NCBI GenBank assembly: GCA_965658275.1
Contig: CBFHRN010000092.1
Coordinates: forward strand, 1 to 5,856
Source of the DNA: Croceimicrobium sp965658275
GTDB lineage: Bacteria; Bacteroidota; Bacteroidia; Flavobacteriales; Schleiferiaceae
Reading direction: 5' to 3'
Length of the DNA: 5,856 bases
The notes below the pieces were generated by a model that worked only from the letters and a program-made list of their open reading frames with translations, ran no database searches and was not told the DNA's origin. A program made the translations under genes and the position numbers. This document shows, one piece after another, positions 1 to 5,355 of this stretch (within the stretch, counting starts at the first letter, position 1; every line of letters begins with the position of its first letter).

Positions 1-589
1 TCAGTTGAGCGACGAAGCTAATTTGCGAAGATTCCTTTACAGTTTCTTCTTTTTTAGTGTAGGGGTTCAAACTGTAATCCTACTGGCTAGTTTATTTGGA
101 GATCAGGAGTTGGGATTAGAGTCGGGTAAACTTATTGCGACCATCCTCATTATTCAATTTGTGGGAATAGGAGGGGCTAATTTATTTGCCTATTTATCAA
201 GACGCTTTGGGAATCTACAAAGCTTAAAGATTAGCATTCTAATTTGGACATTAATTTGTGTTATGGCTTACCTGCTTTCCAAGACCGATCCTTGGGTAGA
301 GTATAAATTTTACGCGATTGGTGGATTGGTCGGTTTAGTGATGGGCGGTATACAGGCTATTGGTCGCAGTACCTATTCCAAGCTCTTGCCTGAAACAGAA
401 TCGAGCGCCAGTTTCTTTAGCTTTTACGATGTTACCGAAAAGGTAGCCATAATTACCGGCACCTTTGTTTATGGCTCACTTATTCAACTAACGGGCAGTA
501 TGAAAGCCAGTGCCTTATCTTTATCGGTGTTTTTCCTTATCGGATTTTTCCAAATCCTTCGGATTAAGAAAGGGGATAAGGTTTATTGA
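1..589 (+). CDS. C-terminal half of a UMF1/Atg22-like MFS transporter (5' partial)
   Basis: The frame is open to the left edge, so the true start lies outside; the first internal TTG (position 5) is not a credible start because the preceding codon is also sense. About 195 residues are visible, with roughly six hydrophobic segments (near residues 10-30, 44-64, 74-92, 101-120, 147-165 and 168-186), as expected for the second six-helix bundle of a 12-helix MFS protein. The stretch GGIQAIGRSTYSKLLPE (about 114-130), followed by FFSFYDVTEKVAIITG, is the signature I associate with the UMF1 family, the bacterial relatives of the yeast vacuolar effluxer Atg22. It would be an inner-membrane permease of unknown substrate; amino-acid or other small-metabolite efflux is only suggested by Atg22. 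It ends TAT-TGA and overlaps the stop of the opposing OB-fold gene by 7 bases. The family call is fairly secure, the substrate is not. Confidence 0.85.
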   Translation, partial: QLSDEANLRRFLYSFFFFSVGVQTVILLASLFGDQELGLESGKLIATILIIQFVGIGGANLFAYLSRRFGNLQSLKISILIWTLICVMAYLLSKTDPWVEYKFYAIGGLVGLVMGGIQAIGRSTYSKLLPETESSASFFSFYDVTEKVAIITGTFVYGSLIQLTGSMKASALSLSVFFLIGFFQILRIKKGDKVY

Positions 590-972
590 TTACCAGGACT
601 AGCGAAATCCAGTCGAACTTCACCGAATAAATCATCAAATCCAATCACTCTTCCTTTGATTAAGGCGCTATCGCCAACTTGAAGATTGCCAGGGGCGGCA
701 TTTGAATCCAATTGAGCATAGATTCCTTCCTGGAGGTTTATCGCATTTCCCTCAATCTTGGATACAATTCCTTTTACCGCAATCACTTGATCGAGGTATA
801 TGGAATCCGCTAGGGATCGGTCTTGGTTGAACTGGTTTACTAAAGAATTGGCGTTTAAAGTTTGACTCGCAGCTTCGCTAGCGGCATCGCGATGCGGTTT
901 GTGGAAGACGTAGAGGTATCCGAGAAAGGCGATGCCTAGAATTAGGAGGCTCATCCAAATTAGTTTCTTCAT
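583..972 (-). CDS. Small membrane-anchored OB-fold (tRNA_anti-like) protein
   Basis: The product has 129 residues and starts at ATG (MKKLIWMSLL). A single hydrophobic segment at about residues 4-22 is followed by a basic/polar linker (HKPHRD), giving an N-terminal anchor or uncleaved signal with the rest in the periplasm. No lipobox cysteine is present, although relatives are often annotated as OB-fold putative lipoproteins. Residues about 38-125 fit the tRNA_anti-like OB-fold found widely in Bacteroidota: LVNQFNQDRSLADSIYLDQVIAVKGIV, then a ligand/strand region, then GDSALIKGRVIGFDDLFGEVRL. The 'DxxxADxxYxxxVIxVxGxV' pattern and the closing 'VGDSALIKGRVxGF' strands are the basis of the call. 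The name reflects fold similarity and does not imply tRNA binding; the role is unknown. It converges with the UMF1-type gene (7-base overlap) and diverges from the cytochrome operon, sharing its 97-base upstream region. Confidence 0.75.
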   Translation of the reverse strand: MKKLIWMSLLILGIAFLGYLYVFHKPHRDAASEAASQTLNANSLVNQFNQDRSLADSIYLDQVIAVKGIVSKIEGNAINLQEGIYAQLDSNAAPGNLQVGDSALIKGRVIGFDDLFGEVRLDFASPGNQ

Positions 973-1000
973 TTTGTGGGCTTTATGCTTTTTAACAAAC

Positions 1001-1008
1001 TATATTAG
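1001..1008 (+). promoter_or_regulatory. Possible -7 promoter element (TATATTAG) for the cytochrome operon
   Basis: The octamer TATATTAG differs at one position from the Bacteroidota -7 consensus TAnnTTTG and lies 61 bases before the cytochrome start. A TTTG at 973-976 could be the -33 box, but its 24-base spacing to the octamer is longer than usual. It is the best plus-strand candidate in the divergent intergenic region; it is weak. Confidence 0.25.
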
Positions 1009-1040
1009 CAGGGTATGCGTATATAAAGAAAAGGAAAACC

Positions 1041-1055
1041 GCTCGAAGCTCGAGC
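1041..1055 (+). promoter_or_regulatory. GC-rich inverted repeat in the leader of the cytochrome operon
   Basis: GCTCG (1041-1045) and CGAGC (1051-1055) form a perfect 5-base inverted repeat around the loop AAGCT; the right part, GCTCGAGC (1048-1055), is itself an 8-base palindrome. It stands out in an otherwise A-rich leader and ends 14 bases before the ATG. It could be an operator or a short leader hairpin affecting translation initiation. There is no T-run after it, so it is not a terminator. The repeat is seen directly; the role is inferred. Confidence 0.3.
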
Positions 1056-1069
1056 AAAACACCAAAGGA

Positions 1070-1432
1070 ATGCGAAAAATTATCTGCCTCTTAGGCATGA
1101 GTCTGATGTTTGCTTGTGAATCCGAAAACTTAGAAGATATAAGGGAGCCGAGGGATTGCGACACTTTTGATGTGGCCTATCAGAAAGATATCAAAGCTAT
1201 TTTAACCGACAATTGTACCGGGGCGGGTTGCCATAATGGTCCAAATGGCGTGGGGGCTTTGGATTTATCCACTTATGCAGATACCAAAACCATTGCCGAT
1301 AATGGCCAGTTGGTAGGTCGAATAAAAGGAACTACTGGCAACTTGATGCCCCCTCCCGGCAGCAATATCTTAACCGATTGCGAAATTGAATTAATCAGCG
1401 CTTGGGTTTCCAATGGCGCACCAAATAATTAA
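1070..1432 (+). CDS. Mono-haem c-type cytochrome lipoprotein (CX4CH)
   Basis: The product has 120 residues from the ATG at 1070. This start is chosen because it gives a normal lipoprotein signal peptide, MRKIICLLGMSLMFA, followed by the lipidation cysteine C16 (LMFAC, slightly off the usual lipobox). The frame stays open 46 codons further upstream, but that stretch reads across the divergent intergenic region and looks non-coding. The mature domain resembles the small cytochrome-c-like proteins common in Bacteroidota: DIKAILTDNC...GCHNG carries a CX4CH haem-attachment site (C49, C54, H55), M93 in LMPPPGS is the likely distal haem ligand, and the end EIELISAWVSNGAPNN is typical. Two further cysteines, C30 and C104, may form a disulfide. 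CX4CH rather than CX2CH is unusual but is known in some c-type cytochromes. It would be an electron carrier tethered to an envelope membrane. It is first in an operon, 2 bases before the YceI gene. Covalent haem attachment is not proven. Confidence 0.8.
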   Translation: MRKIICLLGMSLMFACESENLEDIREPRDCDTFDVAYQKDIKAILTDNCTGAGCHNGPNGVGALDLSTYADTKTIADNGQLVGRIKGTTGNLMPPPGSNILTDCEIELISAWVSNGAPNN

Positions 1433-1434
1433 AT

Positions 1435-1965
1435 ATGAGAATCCTGATTTTAGCCTTATTGACCACCTTTAGCTTATCGGCTCAAAAGTTAAGTACGCGC
1501 AGTGGTTATGTGAAGTTCTATAGCGGCGCCGCAGTCGAGGATATTGAAGCCGTAAACCAGCAGTCCTCGAGTATTCTCAATCTAGCCAATGGTCAATTTG
1601 CTTTTTTGGTACCGGTTAAAGCTTTTCAGTTTGAAAAAGCCTTGATGCAAGAGCATTTTAACGAGAACTACATGGAAAGTGGGAAATACCCCAATGCTAG
1701 TTTCAAAGGTAATGTGCTTGATTTTGAGCAACCTGATTTGACTAAGAATCAAAGCTATCAATGGCAATTAAAAGGCATTATGAGCATCCATGGTGTGGAC
1801 CAGCCTGTAGAGCAAGCAGTGCAAGTGGAAGTTAAAGAGGGTAAATTAAGTTTGAGCGGTGATTTTTTCATTAAAGCTTCCGATTATAAAGTGGAAATTC
1901 CTGCTTCCAAGAAAGATAATATCAGTAATGATTTGAAGATCACTGTAAAATTCCAGTATGACTAA
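1435..1965 (+). CDS. YceI-family periplasmic lipocalin-like protein
   Basis: The product has 176 residues, close to the usual size of the family. MRILILALLTTFSLSA is a clear Sec signal peptide with likely cleavage before Q17. The mature part follows the YceI pattern: an early strand GYVKFYSGAAVEDIEAV, then LVPVKAFQFEKALMQEHFNENYMESGKYPNASFKG (residues 58-92, the family's most conserved block, in which the helix 'MQEHFNENYM' precedes 'KYPxAxFKG'), then GIMSIHGVDQPV (114-125, the 'lxlhGvtkpv' strand) and a final SDYKVEIP...NDLKITVKF. Crystal structures of YceI relatives show a beta-barrel that binds a polyisoprenoid or quinone-like chain; whether this protein does so is inference. It sits between the cytochrome (2-base gap) and the barrel gene (8-base overlap, the ATGACTAA arrangement), which argues for translational coupling and a shared envelope function. 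Confidence 0.9.
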   Translation: MRILILALLTTFSLSAQKLSTRSGYVKFYSGAAVEDIEAVNQQSSSILNLANGQFAFLVPVKAFQFEKALMQEHFNENYMESGKYPNASFKGNVLDFEQPDLTKNQSYQWQLKGIMSIHGVDQPVEQAVQVEVKEGKLSLSGDFFIKASDYKVEIPASKKDNISNDLKITVKFQYD

Positions 1966-2884
1966 AACATTATCCATTGCAGTAAGCTTGTTGCTGATGC
2001 CCCTGCTGGGCTTGGCGCAAGAGGATTTATTAGCAGAATTAGAGGCGAAAACCAAGCCTGCTACGACCTATGCCTTTGCAACTTGGAAAGGAACGAAGGT
2101 GGTAAACCTTCAAACCAATGAAATGCCGGCTAAGGGTGTTTTGCAGTACACCATTTTGCACCGTTTTGGGGCCTTTAATGACGATTTTCTCTACAACTTC
2201 ATGGGCTTAGATAATGCCCAAGTACGCTTGACTTTAGATTATAGTCCCACTACTTGGCTTAATGTCGGAATGGGACACACCGGCTTTTTAAAGACCTATG
2301 ATTTCTTTGCTAAGTATCGCTTAGCGCGTCAATCTAAGGGAGCTCGTAATATGCCCGTGAGCATTGTGGGCTACTCTTCGATGTATTATTCTGCCCAGCG
2401 TTATAATGATGGGGTGGAGCGCAATTTCAATCGTCGTACGAGCTATGTGCATGAATTGGTAATCTCACGGAAATTCAGTCAGAATTTTAGTGCGGAGCTG
2501 GTTCCTACGGTTATCCACTCCAATTTAGTACAGCGAAGTGCCGACAATAATACCTTGTTTGCTCTTGGTCTTGCAGCTCGCTATAAGGTAACTCCCATGG
2601 TAGCTTTAACAGTTGAATATGTACCCGTATTGAATCCAAATCAATACCCCGATATTGCCGTGGATCCCTTAGCGCTGCCAGAGAACCTTAATTTCACGAA
2701 TTTCACCAATGCCCTATCCCTCGGATTTGATGTAGAAACCGGTGGGCATGTATTTCAACTCTTTGTGACCAATGCCCGTGGCGTAGCAGAACCCTACATC
2801 TTTGGTCAGAATACGGGATCTTGGTTGGAAGGCGATTTGCACTTTGGTTTTAATATAAGTCGTGTATTTACGGTTGGACCGTAG
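1958..2884 (+). CDS. DUF5777-type outer-membrane beta-barrel protein
   Basis: The product has 308 residues. MTKTLSIAVSLLLMPLLGLA is a signal peptide with cleavage before Q21, followed by EDLLAELEA. The body is built of alternating amphipathic strands, such as KGVLQYTILHRFGAF (59-73), AQVRLTLDYSPTTWLNVGMGHTG (87-109), TYDFFAKYRLARQ (113-125), YVHELVISRKFSQNFSAELVP (163-183) and ALGLAARYKVTPMVALTVEYVPVL (202-225). It ends in a conserved strand, GDLHFGFNISRVFTV, with an aromatic near the C-terminus. The 'HRFGxxNxxFxxFxGLDxAxxRxxLDY' block (68-95) is what I recognise from the DUF5777 family, restricted largely to Bacteroidota and without an assigned function. An outer-membrane location is inferred from signal peptide plus strand pattern. 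Its start codon lies inside the end of the YceI gene, so it is the last gene of the cytochrome-YceI-barrel operon. Ligand or transport specificity cannot be read from the sequence. Confidence 0.8.
   Translation: MTKTLSIAVSLLLMPLLGLAQEDLLAELEAKTKPATTYAFATWKGTKVVNLQTNEMPAKGVLQYTILHRFGAFNDDFLYNFMGLDNAQVRLTLDYSPTTWLNVGMGHTGFLKTYDFFAKYRLARQSKGARNMPVSIVGYSSMYYSAQRYNDGVERNFNRRTSYVHELVISRKFSQNFSAELVPTVIHSNLVQRSADNNTLFALGLAARYKVTPMVALTVEYVPVLNPNQYPDIAVDPLALPENLNFTNFTNALSLGFDVETGGHVFQLFVTNARGVAEPYIFGQNTGSWLEGDLHFGFNISRVFTVGP
2869..2883 (+). promoter_or_regulatory. 15-base inverted repeat abutting a promoter: candidate operator
   Basis: TACGGT (2869-2874) and ACCGTA (2878-2883) are perfect inverted copies separated by TGG. 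The repeat covers the last codons and stop of the barrel gene and ends one base before the TACCTTTG -7 element, so it would occupy the -33/-7 spacer of the MFS exporter promoter. A regulator-binding site is plausible; chance or a small RNA hairpin at the mRNA end are alternatives. No regulator gene is in the window. Confidence 0.35.
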
Positions 2885-2892
2885 TACCTTTG
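2885..2892 (+). promoter_or_regulatory. Bacteroidota -7 promoter element TACCTTTG before the MFS exporter
   Basis: TACCTTTG is an exact match to TAnnTTTG, followed by GC as often seen in Flavobacteriia. It begins right after the barrel gene's stop codon and lies 49 bases before the exporter ATG. Transcription would start near 2898-2900. I see no good -33 TTTG/TTG about 19-21 bases upstream, which suggests a weak or activator-dependent promoter. Confidence 0.55.
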
Positions 2893-2898
2893 CCGTGA

Positions 2899-2930
2899 AG
2901 AGAGAGGCCTTTGAGGCTCATCCTCTTTTT
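2899..2930 (+). terminator. Hairpin with T-run between the barrel operon and the MFS exporter
   Basis: AGAGG (2903-2907) pairs with CCTCT (2922-2926); adding G-T wobbles and A-T pairs the stem extends to nine pairs (2899-2907 with 2922-2930), leaving a 14-base loop. Five further Ts or the paired T-run (2926-2930) follow the GC part, as in an intrinsic terminator. A smaller hairpin, GCCT-TTG-AGGC (2907-2917), can form inside it. It is 15 bases after the barrel stop, so it may end the upstream operon; but it also lies just downstream of the TACCTTTG element, so it would be at the very 5' end of the exporter mRNA and might act as an attenuator or stabilising leader. Confidence 0.45.
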
Positions 2931-2941
2931 AAAACACCATT

Positions 2942-4159
2942 ATGAAGGGGAAAAAAGCGGCGATTCGCTTCATCTTTATCACGATTCTAATTGATGTTAT
3001 CGGTATCGGGATCATCATTCCTATTGTACCTGACTTAATTCAGGAGTTAACCAATTTAGGAAATAGCGAATCGGCTGTATTTGGTGGATTCTTGGCCGCA
3101 ACCTATGCCGGCATGCAAATCATTTTTGCCCCTATTTTGGGCGCCTTAAGCGATAAGTATGGGCGACGTAAGCTATTGCTGATTTCGCTCTTGGGCTTGG
3201 GTTTGGATTATTTGGTGATTGTTTTTGCCCCCACCTTGACCTGGCTCTTTATAGCCCGCATTATTTCGGGGATTTGCGGCAGTAGCCTCACCGTAGCCAA
3301 TGCCTATATCGCCGATATTAGTGAAGCGAAGGATCGTGCGAAGAATTTTGGTATGATCGGCGCAGCCTTCGGTTTGGGTTTTATTGTGGGGCCAGCCCTT
3401 GGAGGTTTGTTGGGGGAATTCGGAACCCGAGTTCCCTTTATGGTCGCCGCAGCCATGGCTTTATTGAATTGGCTGTATGGCTATTTCATAGTACCCGAAT
3501 CTTTAAGTGTCGAAAACCGTCGCGACTTTTCCTGGAAGCGCGCCAATCCCATTGGAACTTTAAAAAGTATTATCTCCAATAAGCTCTTATTCCCTTTATT
3601 GATGAGTTTCTTCATCATTTACATCGCCTCTCACGCCACCCAGTCCAACTGGTCCTTTTACACCAAGGAGCGCTTTGATTGGAGCCCACTTCAGATAGGA
3701 CTGTCGCTGGGTTTTGTGGGGATTATGGTATCCATCGTACAAGGCTTCTTAATCGGAAAGGTAGTCGCTCGAATTGGTGAGGTAAAAGCGGTGTATGTGG
3801 GCTTTTTCTTTTACATCGTAGGCATGCTTTTATTGGGCTTGGTTACGGAAGTGTGGATGATTTATGCCGCGATTGTACCTTATGCCTTAAGTGGTTTTGC
3901 GGGTCCCTCTTTACAATCCGTAATGGCCGGTCAAACCCCAGCCAATGCCCAAGGAGAACTACAAGGTGGTTTAACCAATATATCGATGCTGGCAGCCATT
4001 ATTGGTCCACCTTTAATGACAGGTATTTTCCGCTATTACACCGATCCTGCCCATGAGGTATATATGCCTGGGGCTCCCTTTTTCGTAGCCAGCGGTTTAA
4101 CTTTAATCAGCTTGGTGGTGGTTTATTATGGCTTGAGTCGCCTCAGCCGAAAGGCTTAA
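2942..4159 (+). CDS. TCR/Tet-type MFS drug/H+ antiporter-like exporter
   Basis: The product has 405 residues, the usual size of 12-helix drug/proton antiporters (about 400). Motifs in order: LIDVIGIGIIIPIVPDL (16-32, helix 1 motif with D18 and P27/P30); motif A GALSDKYGRRK (67-77) in the loop between helices 2 and 3; ARIISGICGSS (105-115), carrying the motif B arginine R106; motif C GLGFIVGPALGG (144-155), diagnostic of antiporters; a degenerate second motif A GKVVARIGEVK (272-282); and QGELQGGLTNISMLAAIIGPP (337-357), very typical of TetA-like proteins. The segment QSNWSFYTKERFDWSPLQIGLSLG (234-257) also matches this family. It would export an unknown small molecule across the inner membrane using the proton gradient. 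Homologues are commonly labelled TCR/Tet family, but that does not show tetracycline resistance. It appears to have its own promoter (TACCTTTG at 2885) and is not linked to a tetR-like gene here. Family very likely, substrate unknown. Confidence 0.9.
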   Translation: MKGKKAAIRFIFITILIDVIGIGIIIPIVPDLIQELTNLGNSESAVFGGFLAATYAGMQIIFAPILGALSDKYGRRKLLLISLLGLGLDYLVIVFAPTLTWLFIARIISGICGSSLTVANAYIADISEAKDRAKNFGMIGAAFGLGFIVGPALGGLLGEFGTRVPFMVAAAMALLNWLYGYFIVPESLSVENRRDFSWKRANPIGTLKSIISNKLLFPLLMSFFIIYIASHATQSNWSFYTKERFDWSPLQIGLSLGFVGIMVSIVQGFLIGKVVARIGEVKAVYVGFFFYIVGMLLLGLVTEVWMIYAAIVPYALSGFAGPSLQSVMAGQTPANAQGELQGGLTNISMLAAIIGPPLMTGIFRYYTDPAHEVYMPGAPFFVASGLTLISLVVVYYGLSRLSRKA

Positions 4160-4166
4160 ATTTAAG
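4155..4166. repeat. 12-base perfect palindrome at the end of the MFS exporter gene
   Basis: CTTAAATTTAAG is a perfect palindrome spanning the exporter's stop codon (TAA at 4157-4159). A further weak inverted pair, AGGC (4165-4168) and GCCT (4180-4183), lies beside it. No T-run follows on either strand, so I do not call a terminator; the rest of the 83-base convergent gap (4160-4242) shows nothing I can name. Confidence 0.25.
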
Positions 4167-4242
4167 GCTGTTTAAGCGCGCCTAATTCGATACGACAGGC
4201 GGTTGCACTATTTCCTGAAAGACACGAAAATCGCAAGGTTCT

Positions 4243-5295
4243 TTAAAGCAGTCCCTTGTCGATTACTTCTTGAAATCCGTCATGCAGGGTTTCCTCCATG
4301 GGGCGAAAATCCATTTCCAATTCGCGCTTGATTTTAGTGTTGTCTAGATTAACCGGTACATTGACATTGCGTTTTACGTAGTTGCGGGTAAAACTTTTAT
4401 TGAGAAAGGGTCCTGCAAGCATAACCAACCATTTGGGCAGCGCTTTTTTAGGTAAGGGGTAATCCTTGCCGTACTTTTTGGCAATGCTTTGCCCAATGCT
4501 GAGGAAATTGGTATTGTGGGCCGAAGTAATATAGCGTCCTTGGGCCTCTGGTCTGAAGCCTGCTCTTTTATGAGCTTCTGCTACATCGCGTACGTCGACC
4601 ATTCCCATTCCTAAATTGGGGACCCCCATTTTGAGCTGACCATCCCCAAACATTTTAAGGATAGTAATGGATTCTGAGTCATTGGCCGTTTGGCTTAAGA
4701 AGGGACCCAGCACAAAACTCATGTTTATACAGACTAAGTCCCATCGATTTTGGGCCTCTGCCATTTCCCAGGCCTTTTTTTCAGCTAGGGTCTTGGAGTA
4801 GGCATAGGGTTGGTAGCTTAAAGAAGCCGTTTCATTCCAATCGGCCTCCGTGAGTACTCCTTTGTCGACCGACTCTTGAGCATCCGAAAAAATCGCTGCC
4901 ACACTACTGGTCAACACTACTCTTTTTACGCTCTCGGTTTCATTGGCACTGCGCAATACGTTTTCCGTACCCTTCAAGGCAGGGTCGACCAGTTCTTTCT
5001 GCGGGTCTTTTACTTCTGATTTAAAAGGAGATGCCGTATGGTAGACCAATTCGCAACCTTGCATGGCTTCTTTATAAGAACCCTCTTTTAAAAGATCGGC
5101 GGCAAATAGCTTTAACTCGCCCTTAGACGCTTCCGCAAGCGCTTTTAAATGCCCAACTTTTTGTTCGTTATTGGGATTACGCACGGCGGCGTGCACTTTT
5201 AGTCCTTCATCCAGCAGGCTTTTTACCAACCAGCTGGCCACATATCCATTGGCTCCGGTTACAAGAATGGGTTTGCTTTTATCGATCTCCATCAT
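4243..5295 (-). CDS. Dihydroflavonol-4-reductase-like extended SDR (NAD(P)-dependent)
   Basis: The product has 350 residues from the ATG at 5295; the adjacent ATG at 5292 is equally possible. A TTG six codons further upstream (5313) is rejected because a TAAATTTG promoter element covers that stretch. Numbering from 5295: ILVTGANGYVASWLV (10-24) is the Rossmann cofactor loop TGxxGxxA; VHAAVR (34-39) places an arginine after strand 2, as in NADP-preferring members; VYHTASPF (84-91); VVLTSSVAA (126-134) supplies the catalytic serine; YAYSK (164-168) is the YxxxK pair Y164/K168; and GMVDVRDVAEAH (231-242) is the conserved substrate-side motif. These mark the dihydroflavonol-4-reductase/cinnamoyl-CoA-reductase-like branch, which reduces carbonyls or oxidises alcohols. 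The bacterial substrate is unknown; a flavonoid role is not implied. It lies downstream of a START-domain gene on the same strand (60-base gap) and converges with the MFS exporter. The catalytic residues look intact. Confidence 0.88.
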   Translation of the reverse strand: MMEIDKSKPILVTGANGYVASWLVKSLLDEGLKVHAAVRNPNNEQKVGHLKALAEASKGELKLFAADLLKEGSYKEAMQGCELVYHTASPFKSEVKDPQKELVDPALKGTENVLRSANETESVKRVVLTSSVAAIFSDAQESVDKGVLTEADWNETASLSYQPYAYSKTLAEKKAWEMAEAQNRWDLVCINMSFVLGPFLSQTANDSESITILKMFGDGQLKMGVPNLGMGMVDVRDVAEAHKRAGFRPEAQGRYITSAHNTNFLSIGQSIAKKYGKDYPLPKKALPKWLVMLAGPFLNKSFTRNYVKRNVNVPVNLDNTKIKRELEMDFRPMEETLHDGFQEVIDKGLL

Positions 5296-5301
5296 CCGCT
5301 T

Positions 5302-5309
5302 CAAATTTA
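5302..5309 (-). promoter_or_regulatory. -7 promoter element TAAATTTG just before the SDR gene
   Basis: Read on the minus strand, TAAATTTG matches TAnnTTTG exactly and is followed by only six bases (AAGCGG) before the ATG at 5295. If used, transcription would start at or next to the start codon, giving a leaderless or nearly leaderless mRNA. No clear -33 TTTG is seen 19-21 bases upstream, so it may be a chance match and the gene may instead be read through from the START gene. Confidence 0.4.
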
Positions 5310-5355
5310 GCAAGGTAAGGTAGCCTATCGCCTCTGTAAAAAGGCAGTAAATCGA

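Noticed and set aside
932..1069. N-terminal extension of the cytochrome frame by 46 codons, starting inside the OB-fold gene
   Set aside because: It reads across the divergent intergenic region and would bury the lipoprotein signal peptide; the ATG at 1070 gives a normal signal and cysteine.
1582..1767. Minus-strand open frame of 61 codons inside the YceI gene
   Set aside because: It lies wholly antisense to a well-supported gene and shows no recognisable domain.
1846..2055. Minus-strand open frame of 69 codons over the YceI/barrel junction
   Set aside because: It is antisense to two confident genes and has no family resemblance; a shadow frame.
3853..4056. Plus-strand open frame of 67 codons inside the MFS exporter
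   Set aside because: It is an alternative frame of a clearly coding transporter with cysteine/arginine-rich, domain-free translation.
2942..4159. Calling the exporter a tetracycline-resistance gene (tetA)
   Set aside because: The motifs place it in the TCR/Tet family, but many chromosomal members are not resistance determinants, and no tetR-type divergent regulator is present.
4160..4242. Bidirectional terminator in the gap between the exporter and the SDR gene
   Set aside because: Only a 4-base GC stem (4165-4168 with 4180-4183) and an A/T palindrome are visible, with no T-run on either strand.
5330..5347. Small GCCT/AGGC hairpin between the START and SDR genes as a terminator
   Set aside because: The stem is only four pairs, and the T-rich part is in the loop rather than after the stem.
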